From contig NC_045146.1 of NCBI RefSeq assembly GCF_008831285.2, positions 19,335,149-19,399,148 of the forward strand: 64,000 nucleotides of DNA, given 5' to 3'. Below the pieces are notes generated by a model. It was not told the origin of the DNA and made no database searches. It was given only the letters and a program-made list of their open reading frames with translations. Below, piece after piece: positions 11,641 through 22,644 of the stretch (position 1 is its first letter; every line of letters begins with the position of its first letter). A program made the position numbers and the translations under genes. The DNA comes from Nymphaea colorata. Its lineage: Eukaryota > Streptophyta > Magnoliopsida > Nymphaeales > Nymphaeaceae.

Positions 11641-12059
11641 AATAAAAAGGGATATAAGTGTTTTGATCCTCAGACCAAGAAAGAGATTATCAATGCGAAT
11701 GTTACATTCTTTTAGTCTCGTCCTTACTTTTCCCCTTCGAGTCCTTCTACGTTTGAGATGCCTGTATCTGTTCCTCTTCCTATTCCACCTGCGTCACTTG
11801 AGTCGATCCCTCTCTCTCAACCTATGTCCCGTGAACGTTTCCATGATCCTCCCATAGTTTACACTCGTCGTCTCGATCCTCCTCCCAACCGCCCACCAGA
11901 GTCTTCTCAAGAGGTAAGTTCCACAAATAAGACTAACTCAGGTATAAATGATGACCACTCCACAGATGATCTCCCTATTGCTATTTGCAAGGGCAAGCGA
12001 CAGTGCACACTACATCCGATTTCTAATTCTGACTCTACTGACTATCTGAGTACAAGTTT

Positions 12060-12889
12060 GGTGCAGTTTGATCGAGCTATGTCTAGTCACATTATCTCGT
12101 CTTCTCACCATCAAGTCATGTTAGATTCACGGTGGAGGCAAGCCATGCAGGAGGAAATGGATGCTCTTATATATCGAGAGACTTGAGACTTGGTGGATCC
12201 ACCGATGCACTGTGATGTGGTTGGCTCCAAATGGTGTTTACCATCAAGTATCATTCTGATGGCTCAGTTGAAAGGTTCAAAGCACGTCTTGTCGCAAAAG
12301 GATATACACAAACTTATGGAGTTGATTTCCTTGAAACCTTTTCGCCAGTGGCTCGATTGGGCACTATTCGACTGATTATATCTCTTGTTGTCCAGCGGGA
12401 ATGGCCTCTATTTCAGCTAGATGTGAAAAATGTCTTTCTATATGGTGATCTTCCTGAAACAGTCTATATGCAGCAACCACCGGGTTTTGAACGATAGGGG
12501 GAGCATGCTAAGGTATGCAAACTAAAGAAGGCCATTTATGGACTTAAACAGAGTCTCTGTGCTTGGTTCCATAAGCTGATTGAAGTTTTATCTAAATATG
12601 GATTTCGAAGATCCCAACTTGATCACTCATTGTTTATCAAGCGAGGCACATCTGGTATAGTGATATTGATTGTATATGTTGATATTGTTCTCACTGGGGA
12701 AAGTAATCAAGAGATAGCTCAGACAAAGGAGTTTCTACAGAAACACTTTGTCACAAAAGACCTTGGACAACTCCGTTATTTTCTTGGTATTGAGGTGGCT
12801 CGTAGTAGTAAAGGAGTTGTAGTGTCTCAAAAAAAATATGTGCTTGATCTTCTGCAGAAAACAGGTTTATTGGGGGCTAAACCTGCAAC
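12060..12889 (+). pseudogene. Element A: reverse transcriptase, interrupted
   Basis: It contains [70 protein letters not shown] and HFVTKDLGQLRYFLGIEVARS. The catalytic YVDD box reads YVD-IVLTG: one Asp codon is missing, so the active site is lost. A TAG interrupts at about 12496. The right end is cut by the hAT-like insertion. Confidence 0.88.
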
Positions 12890-13703
12890 CTATGTGACAC
12901 GAATACGACAATCTGGGTCACGTACCGGTGTCGACACTCCGACACGCGAATCCCGACACTTAGATACGGCAAGATACGTTTTGGATTGGATCTGGGTCAG
13001 ACCCGATCCGAACCACTTTCATAACCCGATTTTTTGTTTTAACCCTCGATTTCGTTTACGCTTTACCCTCGACGGTCGACCTTTACCCTCCACTCCTTGC
13101 AGCAACAGCAGAGTTCGGCAACGGCGACAAGCTCCGTGGCGTCCGGCGGCAGCCGGCGACAGACAGGTAAGTGCTTTTTTTTTTCTTTTCGATATTAGAA
13201 GTTAGGGTTTCATGCTTCATTTGGGTTTTTTTCGTTTGGGTTTTTCTTGCCAATTTGGGGATGTTTTCGTTTGAAGATTAGACGGTTAATCCGTCGACCT
13301 TGATCCTATTCTTCAATGCTATGTGCAATGTTTTCTTTTTTTCTTTGATTTGGGGATTTGGGGATTTTGCCTATTGGGGATTTTGCCTTAGTGCTTGTAA
13401 GGTGGCCATTGCCAACAGTCACTAGAATGTGTCGGATGTTGCCTGCTCTCATTGAGGACAGTTTTACATTATCCAGAAATAAATCTGCATGTTTACAATT
13501 TGTTGTATTGTTCTATTTCATGTTATGTTTGTTTGAGACTTTCTTTCTTATGACTTATGAGATTGTAAGAGTGAATTATTAATTTAATGTTTTTTTTATT
13601 TTATTATCATTTTTAATTTTTTAGAATATAATATTCGCTGTGTCCGCATATCCTAAAATTTTGAAAATTGCCGTGTCCGCGTACCCGTACCCGTGTGACA
13701 TAG
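12890..13703. mobile_element. hAT-like element inserted in copia A pol
   Basis: The ends are CTATGTGACACG and CGTGTGACATAG, which are inverted. They are flanked by CCTGCAAC (12882-12889) and CCTGCGAC (13704-13711), an 8-bp duplication with one mismatch. The 814-bp interior has GGTACG/CGTACC-type subterminal motifs and no transposase. The two halves of the host pol region continue in order on either side, so the insertion interrupts an older element. Confidence 0.87.
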
Positions 13704-14388
13704 CCTGCGACACTTCCCATGAATCCCCGTGTTCATATACATGATGATGAATCAGAGCCTTTTGACTCTAGATCTTACAGATCTCTGATAGGGAAACTGT
13801 TGTATTTGACGGTCACTCGCCCTGACATTAGCTTTGCTGTGAATAAGCTAAACCAATTCATGGAAAAACCTCGAAAGGTTCATTGGGATGCTGCTCTAAT
13901 GATTGTCAGATACTTGAAATCAGCTCCGGGAAAAGGGTTATGGTTTAAAAAAGGAGAAGATGTTGACATCGAAGCGTATAGTGATGCTGATTATGCAGGA
14001 TCTGTAGACGACAGCAAGTCAACCACAGGTTTTGGTGTCTCTGTGGGAGGTAATCTTATTTCTTGGAGGAGCAAGAAGCAAAATGTGGTAGCTCGATCTA
14101 GTGTTGAGTCAGAATATAGGGATATGGCTCAAACTGCGGCTGAAATGTCATGGGTCAAATCAGTGCTTGTAGAGTAAGGAGTTTCGGTGAATCTCCCAAT
14201 GAAGATGCATTGTGACAACAAGGCAGCGACCTATATTGCAAACAATCCTGTCTTTCATGAGAGGACGGAACACATTGAAGTGGATTGTCATTATGTTCGG
14301 GACCTAGTTCAAGAAGGAATTATTAGCACTATTCATGTTTCATTAGAAGATCAAGCAGCTGATATCTTCACCAAAGCTCTTTCCATAA
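13704..14388 (+). pseudogene. Element A: RNase H
   Basis: The segments are SYRSLIGKLLYLTVTRPDIS, AYSDADYAGSVDDSKSTTG, SWRSKKQNVVARSSVESEYR and [20 protein letters not shown]. The DADYAG and catalytic-type Asp/Glu positions are kept. A stop at about 14175 splits the frame, and the last residues (TKALSI) are separated from the C-terminus by the MITE that follows. Confidence 0.88.
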
Positions 14389-15358
14389 GGTAGTGTTTGA
14401 TGGCCAGAAATATGTTTCTGAAAACAAGTTTCCAGAAATATATTTCTGGAATTGGTTTTTGAGAAATAAAATTCTAGATTTCCAAAACTATGTTGTGTTT
14501 GTTAATTTGGAATTATTTTTCTGAAAATAAATTTCTGCGTTTGATGACAAGAGAAGAAGAATCGGTGGAAATGGAAAAGCGCCGGCTTCCCTTCGTCCGC
14601 CTCCGCCTCCTTCCCTTTCTTCCTCCTCCCTCCTTCCGCCTCCGCCTCCTTCCCTTCTACCCTTTCTTCCTCCTCCCTCCTTCCTTCTTCTTCCTTCCTT
14701 TCTTCCTCCTCCACCTCCTTCCCTTCTTCTCTCCTTCCCCGTTCCTCCTTCCCCGTTCTTCCTTCCCCTTCCCCCTTTCTCCTTCCTCCTTCCACGTTCC
14801 TCCTTCCCCATTCCTCCTTCCCCTTTCTCCTTCCCCCTTTCTCCTTCCTCCTTCCCCTTTCTCCTTCCTCCTTCCCCGTTCCTCCTTCCCCCTTTCTCCG
14901 TTCCTCCTTCCCCTTCCTCCTTCCCCCTTTCTCCTTCCTCCTTCCTCCTTCCCCTTTCTCCTTCCCCCTTTCTCCTTCCTCCTTCCCCTTTCTCCTTCCC
15001 CCTTTCCCTTCTTCCCTTCTTCTCCTTCCTTCTTCCCTTCTTCCTCCTCCCTCCTTCCCTTCTTCTTTCCTCCCTCCTCCTCCCTTCTTCCCTTCTTCTT
15101 TCCTCCCTCCTCCTCCCTTCTTCTTCCTCCTCCCTCCTTCCCTTTTCCTCCTTCTTCCTCCTCCCTCCTTCCTCCCCGCCCCTTCTTCCTCCCCAACTGT
15201 AAAAAAAAAAAAACCAGAAATATTATTCCGTCTCTCAGCTGGAATAATATTTCCGGAAATATTATTCCGTTTTGAGCCCCAATGGTAAAAAAAAAAATTT
15301 GAAAATTTGAATTACTTTTCTTGTGCTACAGTAAAATTTCAGCTTATCAAACGCTACC
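14389..15358. mobile_element. PIF/Harbinger (Tourist-like) MITE
   Basis: The inverted ends are GGTAGTGTTTGAT and ATCAAACGCTACC, flanked by the 3-bp duplication TAA (14386-14388 and 15359-15361). That matches PIF/Harbinger elements, whose ends resemble GG(N)nGTTTG. It sits in the last codons of the copia A RNase H. Inner inverted blocks such as CCAGAAATAT/ATATTTCTGG lie near each end. The centre is a pyrimidine tract, annotated separately. Confidence 0.87.
14590..15190. repeat. 600-bp polypyrimidine tract (TTCCTCC-type)
   Basis: Almost pure C/T on the plus strand, built from variants of CTTCCTCC and CCCCTTTCTC. Only isolated G or A bases interrupt it. It gives false open frames on both strands (Pro/Ser/Leu-rich and Arg/Glu/Gly-rich). 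It lies wholly inside the Harbinger-like MITE. Confidence 0.92.
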
Positions 15359-15427
15359 TAAGCGATTTCCTGAGAGGTTGTAATAAGTTGAGCATGATTG
15401 ACATATATGCTCCAGCTTGAGGGGGAG

Positions 15428-15601
15428 TGTTAAAGAGGGTTTTTGCAATATTATAAAGTTAGAGAGTAGGTCTTTAAATATTTTCTTATACTTGTTGGAC
15501 TGTTTTTGTAATTTCTGTACCACCAGCCCTAATCTCTTTAACTTGAGATTAGAGTTACGTTAATGAGGATTCTTTTGGGCTCTCCCTCTCTCATCGTAAC
15601 A
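15428..15601 (+). repeat. 3' LTR of copia element A
   Basis: 174 bp, the same length as the 5' copy, preceded by the purine tract GAGGGGGAG and followed by CCAAG. Confidence 0.94.
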
Positions 15602-15866
15602 CCAAGAACACAAAGTTTTGATTCGAACAGAATCAACCAAGGACATCTATATTGTTCAAGGACATCTACATTGTTACTTTTGTAAATGATGGTAGAACTA
15701 CCAAAATTCAGTTGGCACAATTTAGTTACTTAACTACTTGCATAGAGAACCAAATTTATTCAAATGTGTGACTTCCAACAAAACAAACAAATATGGCATC
15801 AAATTTCAATAATTTTTTTGCTGCCCAATATTTTCTGATGTTTCCATAGTCAAAACAAGTAAAAAC

Positions 15867-15986
15867 CTGAGAATTATCAGGAATGAGTGGCTCAGCTGAG
15901 ATCTTCTGAATTGTTTGAATGGAGCATCTTTTTTTATCAGAAGGCACCCAACGTAGAAACCAAGCCTGAGTCAGGTGGTCCAAAAT
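15867..15986 (-). CDS. ATM: ATM exon 25
   Basis: Forty codons, ILDHLTQAWFLRWVPSDK through PLIPDNSQ, phase 0. It matches ATM 'LDHL..AW' in the FAT domain. The acceptor is TTGCAG and the donor CAG|GTTTTT. Confidence 0.92.
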
Positions 15987-16060
15987 CTGCAAGAGTTTTT
16001 CCATTTAACAAAATATGTACTAATCTCAAACACAAGTGTTCACTTTGTTAAAGTGCAAAC

Positions 16061-16135
16061 CTGAAGCTTGATTATTGAAGAGTTGATGTCTTCGGCACTC
16101 TCTTTGCTTGCTTCAGCAATTGACATGACAAGTTC
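16061..16135 (-). CDS. ATM: ATM exon 24
   Basis: Twenty-five codons, ELVMSIAEASKESAED through SSIIKLQ, phase 0. It matches plant ATM 'ELVLSISRASEEST...VVKLQ'. The acceptor is TTAG and the donor CAG|GTTTGC. Confidence 0.92.
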
Positions 16136-16212
16136 CTAAGCATTTCCAGTTGAAGAATAAGACCCATCAGCAGCACCCTTCCACTAAATAGTCCAAGTAG
16201 AAAAAGACTCAC

Positions 16213-16279
16213 CTGCTTTGAGTTGAGCAGACATGTTCGATACTGGCAAGGATCACCCTCTTGCAATGCCCTCAAACAA
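16213..16279 (-). CDS. ATM: ATM exon 23
   Basis: 67 bp. One base completes a Cys codon, then CLRALQEGDPCQYRTCLLN and SKQ follow. With exon 22 it makes the plant ATM signature LHCCLRALQEGD. The donor is CAG|GTGAGT. Confidence 0.94.
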
Positions 16280-16478
16280 CTAGTTAGAGTAGGGAGGAAG
16301 AAGGAAAAGGAACAAAACTTAAGTAACAAGAGATAACAAGAGATGTTAACTATACAAGCTCAAATAATAGCAAACATCAATATTAGAGCACAATGAGAGG
16401 TGCTTTTTCCCCTTTATGAGAATGCATGAAGATCAATGGAAACTGATTACTTCTGCTTTTTGTGATGGTGCCAAGGGA

Positions 16479-16823
16479 TAAGGCTGGGCCTCGGGTCAGG
16501 TACCCGACGGGTACCCGGTAACCGGTACCCGGCCCAATTTGGGACCGGGCTCAGGGCCCAAAGAAAACGTACCGGGCTGGCCTGATAAGTTATTGGGCCG
16601 GCCCGGGTGGGTCCGACTAAGCCCGGTTTGGCCCGATAAGATTTTTTTAATACATATTTTATTGATTTTTATATATAATTATAATATTTTATTACCATTA
16701 ATTATATTTAAATATTATTTTATATTAAATATATATATTTTTTAACTTAATCGGGAAGGGCTCGGGCTCGAGTTTTAGGTGTCGGGCCGGGCCCGGGCCG
16801 AGCCAGCCCAATGCCCAGGCTTA
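16479..16823. mobile_element. GGGCCCGG-rich hAT-like MITE
   Basis: The left end TAAGGCTGGGC and right end GCCCAGGCTTA are inverted. Flanking 8-mers CCAAGGGA and TCAAGGGG match at 6 of 8 positions. Both arms are dense in GGCCCGG/CCGGGCC blocks around an AT-rich centre. It lies in the short ATM intron between exons 22 and 23. Confidence 0.72.
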
Positions 16824-16961
16824 TCAAGGGGATCTGCAAGAATATTTTCTTCTAGAAACCACTATCAATATCAATAAAAGGCACAATCACTAACGGTAGT
16901 TCATTCACGAGACACAATTAATTATATAACAAGGACATGGAACCCATGCATAACGTATTAC

Positions 16962-17083
16962 CAATGCAAGTTTCTATTGAAATGATTGTTTTCAACAAAT
17001 AGCTGCTCATCCAAATGTAACAAACTCTCATCCAGGGAAAGAGAAGCAAAGTCCCAGTTTCCAGTTCTCCAAGCTGCTTCATA
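16962..17083 (-). CDS. ATM: ATM exon 22
   Basis: 122 bp, Y-EAAWRTGNWDFASLSLDE through NNHFNRNLH plus two bases. The YEAAWRxGNWD motif is diagnostic of ATM (human YQAAWRNMQWD). The acceptor is CTGCAG and the donor TTG|GTAATA. Confidence 0.95.
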
Positions 17084-17209
17084 CTGCAGAAGAAAAGAAT
17101 TTGATAGTTCCCTAATTTGTTAAGAGGCAAAAATAATGTAGAAGACCAACAAACTATCTCAAGGAGCAGAAGATTTCAAGCATGTCAATCATGAGAACCA
17201 TATCAGAAC

Positions 17210-17527
17210 CTGCAATTCAGTAAAATCCTCATCTTGTAGAAATCGATCACCCTGAGTAGTCAATCCTTGGCAATAGAGATCAAGTACATGGGTACAACCA
17301 GTTTGCTGTAATGCCCTCATCAACCCCTTGTAGGTTTCAAAGCACGCTGTTCCTTTTTCAGCTTCATATAACATCAAAGAGTGACACCTCTTAGAGCGTT
17401 CTGCCATCTTGTTGGTTATGTAGTCATCCCCTTGCTTCATTTGAGCAGTCCTTGCGAGTAGGTCATAATTCTCAAGAGCCTTGCTCCAATTTCCCTCATG
17501 CTCATAAGTAATGATTTGAGATGGTAA
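17210..17527 (-). CDS. ATM: ATM exon 21, the longest exon seen
   Basis: 106 codons from LPSQIITYEHEGNWSKALEN to QDEDFTELQ, phase 0. It contains GLMRALQQTGCTHVLDLYC, the plant ATM FAT block. I chose the acceptor GAACAG at 17528-17530, with a CTAAC branch-like motif upstream. It gives IIQSHK|LPSQIITYEHEG, the family's exact spacing. A TAG 46 bp further upstream would break phase. Confidence 0.94.
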
Positions 17528-18392
17528 CTGTTCCAAAGTTTTAGTTAGGCATGTGTGCAGATGAATTTCCAGTCTACAAGAAATGCATAGACCAATAGGA
17601 TGTTGAATTATAATAAAGCATGGAGAGATACAGAGTGCATTCAAACCCTGGACAGACTGCTCAAACATAGATCCATTTTAAGAAACTGGAGTCCTCTAAT
17701 GCATACATGAATTGGTGTCAGATCTACATGACTTATTGGTGAACTTGGTATTACAATGGAAACTGCATTGCCAGTTATTGTCTATCTAGAAGCAATTATC
17801 ATATACAGATCTATATAATCAGACAAATCAACTTAGAGGTGCATCTTTTATGCAAGAAATTGTGTTATATTTATTTGCAACTTTAAGCTGAACAATAAAG
17901 ACTATAGGAACACTTTCTAACTCCCATCATCAGTCACCACAATTTTTTTTTTCCTGACCTATATACTCGAGCTCTGTTAATGTCTTATGTGCATCTTAAT
18001 ATTCCACAATACTGCTCCATTTTGATGGTACTTCTTGGAAGGATATTAAAACCTTTTCTCAGCTTGTTAGAAAGATATGATATTTAGATACCAATACATA
18101 CTTTCAGGAATGGCACATTTCCGATACTAGGATATTGTCAACACATCTTTACCATACACAAGAAAATGCTCATCAAAAAAACAATTGCCAAATTAGGCTT
18201 CGAAGGGAACTTAAGATAGAATAGTAAACAAACTGAAGAAAATCCTAATTTAATCACAATGTCTCAAAGAGCTTGTAGGAAATCCCTAGCCTGGTAACAC
18301 AGATGATCAGAAAGGTGAGGACAAAAGGACTGATTTCCCAAGTTTACGCAACAAAGAAAATGATAACTAATTAAGTAGAAACACGACTTAAC
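17528..18392 (-). other. Intron 20-21, nothing recognised
   Basis: About 0.87 kb of AT-rich DNA without a repeat or exon I can support. Confidence 0.6.
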
Positions 18393-18479
18393 CTTATGAG
18401 ACTGAATAATCCCATAAATACTATCAGGCTCATTGATCTTTGTCATTGCTGCAACCAACAATTCTACATGGGCTGGAAG
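18393..18479 (-). CDS. ATM: ATM exon 20
   Basis: Twenty-nine codons, LPAHVELLVAAMTKINEP through IIQSHK, phase 0. It matches plant ATM 'LVAAMTQINEPDSLYGVIQSHK'. The acceptor GGCTCAG was chosen over an AG 13 bp upstream because only it keeps phase and family length. Confidence 0.94.
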
Positions 18480-18618
18480 CTGAGCCACAAAACTGAATAA
18501 GTTAATGAGATTATCATATAAAGGATAGAGAAGGTTGATACAGAAACATAGTTGGCATTATTCCACCAAATTGATCAAAGAATTATAAAAATACTGCCAG
18601 AAAAAATCCAGCACCAAC

Positions 18619-18723
18619 CGTTGCAAGGAGAGAAAAGTCTGGGTTTCCCAACGTAAGACTCTTGAAATGCTCTTCACACCAGAGCTCCACGTAGAGGATT
18701 GCAGAAAAGAACAAGCCACAAAA
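18619..18723 (-). CDS. ATM: ATM exon 19
   Basis: Thirty-five codons, FCGLFFSAILYVELWCEEHF then KSLTLGNPDFSLLAT, phase 0. It matches plant ATM 'CGSYFTAVMYVEHWCEEHFKSLSLGDPDFS'. An in-frame TAG directly before it is part of the acceptor. The donor is ACG|GTTGGT. Confidence 0.94.
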
Positions 18724-19010
18724 CTACAGAGAAGATCATCGGCAAAAGGAACAGTTTCATGAACCACAAAGAAGAAAGATTATGCACAAGTTCAGCACAC
18801 AGGTTATTCACATAATATTCACCAACATGTGAAAAGGTATGTTATTGTTCACCTATGAACATGACATCTATTCTCCATTACTACAGTTCTTATTTTTCAA
18901 GAAAAAGAAGTATGATGAATCCTATGTGTCTGAGCTTATCCAGCAATCAGGTTTCCATGACTAAAACCACAAGGTTTAAAATGCACCTAAAATATGAAAG
19001 AATCACTTAC

Positions 19011-19058
19011 AATTGCAGACTTTGCCACCACAAGATAATCAATATTGAGCCAGTAAAC
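19011..19058 (-). CDS. ATM: ATM exon 18
   Basis: A 48-bp exon, phase 0, coding VYWLNIDYLVVAKSAI, matching plant ATM 'VYWLSVDYLVVAKSAV'. The acceptor is TTTTAG and the donor ATT|GTAAGT. It is too short to show up as an open frame, and it resolves the phase between exons 17 and 19. Confidence 0.94.
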
Positions 19059-20510
19059 CTAAAAACCAAAAAACAGTATTAGTTAGGAGAAAAGTAGAAC
19101 GCACAGGGTGGCAGAATATTTTCTAGTGAATCAACTTTTCCTTGTGATTTCTTGTATTCATGATGTTGATGATCTTCTCAGTTGGGAAAAAAATGCTAAA
19201 AAATAATTATTAAAATGAACCGCTGATAATATTGCATGAAAGAAAGAGCAAAATCTTAAGAGTACTCAAAGCAGAAACCGGTGTTGTCAGAGGCGTGCCT
19301 AAGCTGTACCCAACAGCCAATGCAGTTTCTTCAACAGCTAGATTTTTTCTTTTTTTTTTTTTCTTCTTTTGCTTCTTCTACCTTCCTTTTCATCTTTACT
19401 GTCTCATCTTCATCTTCCACTACTTTTTATTCTATTGTCTCCTTCTCCTCCGCTGTCCAATGCTGTCCTAGGCAGATTTTTCTCTTCTTTTTCTCCTTCT
19501 GATTGTCTCCTTCTTCTGTTTCTACTATCCAGATTCCTCTTCACATTGCTCTTGATCTAAATGTGTTCCTGTATAATACATTTATGACAGATCCCATAGA
19601 AAGTCATAGGGATAGCTCATATGCTATTATATGCTGAATATTAGTACGTTGTTTTCTAAATTCTTTGCATGCACATGTATTATTCTTCCAAATACTTTTT
19701 CTGATAAACAAGTTATTACAAGTCATGAGCCAAGCCAGCCAGAGCTGAATAAAGAGCCCATTGTCTTTTTCAGAGCAAATCACACCCATGGGAATTCAAA
19801 CTGAAAAGTAGGCTTTCATACTGACCATGGAAAACTATTAAACCAAAAGTCAGATGTATAAAAAAACGTAAAGCAACTTAAGCATATCATTGGAACAAAT
19901 ATTGTTCTTCTGTTTCTATCGGAAAAGATTTTCTCCGCTAACTACTAATCGAGATTATTTCTGAAGTATCTCGACAAGTGAGAAATATAAAGTAATATAC
20001 ATAATTATGAAAACTTGGTTTCTTTACCATTTTTGTTACAAAGATGTCGCTAAAAATTCAAAATAGCTAATAAACTGTTAAAATAGTCATTAAAAAATTC
20101 AAATACTTTAGAAAACACATTCTCTAGAAAAAATCTGATATTTTCATTTTGGCATTCTTTCAAACTAACATGCTTTTTTCTTTTCTTTTTTTGTTCTTTA
20201 TTTTTTGTCTTTTCTCATATATAATACTGCATATATATCATTGTCATGAATATTGATCTAAGGCTTTAGTGGCAAGCTTTTTTCCATATCAATCGGTAAG
20301 CTTTTCTCTCAGGGAAATTTGGGAATTTAAAAACATATATATAGATATATAATATAAAAAATTATGAATCTTTTGAATTTTCTACTAATTTTCTTACAGA
20401 AACATTGATACAAAGTAAAAATGGTTATTACTTATTAGAATGTTAAAACATAAAAGAAACCTCAAAATTGTAAAGATATTAAAACATTTTCTCTAAAAAT
20501 GTGATAAAAA

Positions 20511-21236
20511 ATTGTCACATGCGTATTGCTGTAAAGGCAGCGTACCCATACTGGTCGGGTACGACACCGGTACTGTCATGGGTACTTCTTGGGTACTGGT
20601 CAACAGTACTGGATATGGTCAACATATTAGGGACCGTATCTATCCGATTTAGGACTTCGTCAAAGTTTTCTATCCAAAATTTAGGATTTCAGTTTTTTTT
20701 CTTTACATCATTTATACTGAGTAAATGCATACAAAGCTGCATTTTCATATTTCGTTCAATAGTTTCTTCTTTAGATCTATAACTTTTGAATCATAAATGT
20801 GTTATTTTGTTTGTTTGAATTCTTATTTTGCGTTTCATATATATATAGATATGCTGGATTCTCGATTTATACGTCTGAATTAAGGGAAGGAAGGAGGATA
20901 CGAATACTAATAAAAGATCAATCAAAGATCCTGTCTTTCTGTTCTGGGGGTGGAGAATAGAAAATAGAACGAATAATCTTTTTTTTTTTCATTTTTCTCT
21001 GTCTTTCAAGAAGATTAGGTCATCACAAAAACTTAGCTTAGAACTTAATTCGTTTTCCAGTTCACTTCTACTATTTGGATCTATGACGGATGGAATACTG
21101 GTCGAACCTCATTCATATGATATCATTCTATAAAGAATGAGGACGGCAGGTTATAGAAAGGAACGAAAGAGTAGAAAAATATGAGAAATTCAAAGGGATT
21201 CTTGGGTGGGGGTCAGGAATGCATTTTTTTGATTCA

Positions 21237-21296
<60 letters not shown>

Positions 21297-21370
21297 TACC
21301 CTCATAGCCAAGTTTTTTGAAAATAGTCTGAACCCATACCCGTACCAGCACCCATACCTATGTGACATAG
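20511..21370. mobile_element. hAT-like element with perfect 8-bp target duplication
   Basis: It is flanked by GATAAAAA at 20503-20510 and 21371-21378. The right end TGTGACATAG is the family terminus. The left end ATTGTCACATG is a slightly eroded copy of CTATGTCACATG. Subterminal GGTAC/GTACC motifs recur inside. A 54-bp TA run lies at 21241-21294. No transposase was found in 860 bp. Confidence 0.82.
21241..21294. repeat. (TA)n microsatellite
   Basis: Twenty-seven uninterrupted dinucleotides inside the hAT-like element, probably polymorphic in length. Confidence 0.93.
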
Positions 21371-22644
21371 GATAAAAACAAGTTATTTTCATTTTAGAAA
21401 ATTTTTTCAATATATAGCATTACTATCACTTTTTTTCTGCTTTTCTTAAGATCAATCAAATCCTACCTTACTATTCTGCAGATGGAGAATAGAAGATGGA
21501 ACAAATAATTCACTTAGAAAACAGAAATATTTATGAGAGTGCTTGAGATTTATGTATGTATTCATGAACATATGTACACATTTAATAAATGCATGCACAT
21601 ATACATTTTTGTATAGTTCTACTGAGCGTCACATCTATATACTTATGGCATGTAAATATTTTATTTTTCTTGTATTTATCTTCCTTTTTACACTTTGTTC
21701 AATCTCTTTGTGGCTTTACCGTTTTCTTTTTTCTGGTGAAGTTTAGGCCATCACTAAGTCTGGCTGCCTGTTGACCATGTTAAGATATTCAGATTGGGCC
21801 ATGTCTTGGATCTGGATCAGACCCAAGACTTATTTTATTCAGTTTTGCATTTGTATTAGATGCCCCTTTAGCACTCGAATGTGTGATATGATGAAAACTG
21901 TGAGTGAATTTCAGTCAAATATTGAAACATTGGAAATGTTTATAATGAAAAAGATTAGGTCATGTCCCTAAGTTTCGGACTTGTAGCCTTTTGGCTTTTG
22001 CTGCTCCTACTTTCTCCTTCTTTGTTCTGGCAGGAAAATATTGTGGTGACAAAATATGAAATCTAAGTAACAGACCAGCCACAACAGCCAGATTTCTAGC
22101 TGGGGGAGTGCTAATCCAACTGTTAGTCAAGCACAGCCCCATTCTGCAGCCCTGCGCAGACGGTTTAAAATGGATTAGACAAGGCTCTCTCTCTCTCTCT
22201 GGTATAGGCTTTATGTCCAGATCCATGGAGATCTCAACCTATAAAAATGTTGTCCCAATTGGTTCCAGTCCATAAGAGTGTCCAGCTTTTGTGTGATCTA
22301 TATTTCATGCTTCATGATGTCTCCACACAACATTATACACTTTTGATCGATTTTCATTGGAACTGTTAGCATGGAAACCTTGCAATGTTGTCTATGATTA
22401 AGAACATTCACTGCTGTTTTTAATGCTTACATCATCAAAGCACAACAAATAAAAGACTGGACGAGATGACATTTTAATTAAACACTCCAGCAGATACTGT
22501 CTACCAGTCTTAGCAATCGGAAGAAATGACACTAATAAGATTAATCATTTAAAAAGTGTGAGATGGAAACTCAAGGCTATCCAAATGTATAATAATACTA
22601 GCATTTGCACAACGCATTACTACTTCAGGAAGCATAAGACATAC

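Larger units (their letters stand above)
9244..15601 (+). mobile_element. Complete-ended Ty1/copia element A, with two nested insertions
   Basis: The two LTRs are each 174 bp (9244-9417 and 15428-15601), flanked by the identical 5-bp duplication CCAAG (9239-9243 and 15602-15606). A primer site begins at 9418 (TGGTATCAAAGCC, one mismatch from the usual motif), and a purine tract GAGGGGGAG precedes the 3' LTR. The internal order is protease, integrase, reverse transcriptase, RNase H, as in Ty1/copia. Most of gag is missing, and pol carries stops and frameshifts. Two DNA transposons are inserted, at 12890-13703 and 14389-15358. It cannot be autonomous. Confidence 0.94.
19059..22644 (-). other. 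Intron 17-18 with an hAT-like element
   Basis: Beyond the element at 20511-21370 there is a C/T-rich patch (19340-19560) and otherwise AT-rich DNA. A CT repeat lies near 22187-22200. No ATM exon fits, because exons 17 and 18 join in phase. Confidence 0.65.

Noticed and set aside
14490-15275. 261-codon open frame rich in Pro, Ser, Leu, and the Arg/Glu/Gly-rich frames opposite
   Set aside because: They are translations of the pyrimidine tract inside a MITE, not genes.
17528-17573. Longer form of ATM exon 21 from an upstream TAG acceptor
   Set aside because: It adds residues absent from plant ATM and leaves one unpaired base; the GAACAG acceptor fits exactly.
22550-22644. In-frame extension of ATM exon 17 beyond GATAAA
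   Set aside because: The GTATGT donor at 22644 and exon 18 (VYWLNIDYLVVAKSAI) give the correct family sequence and phase.
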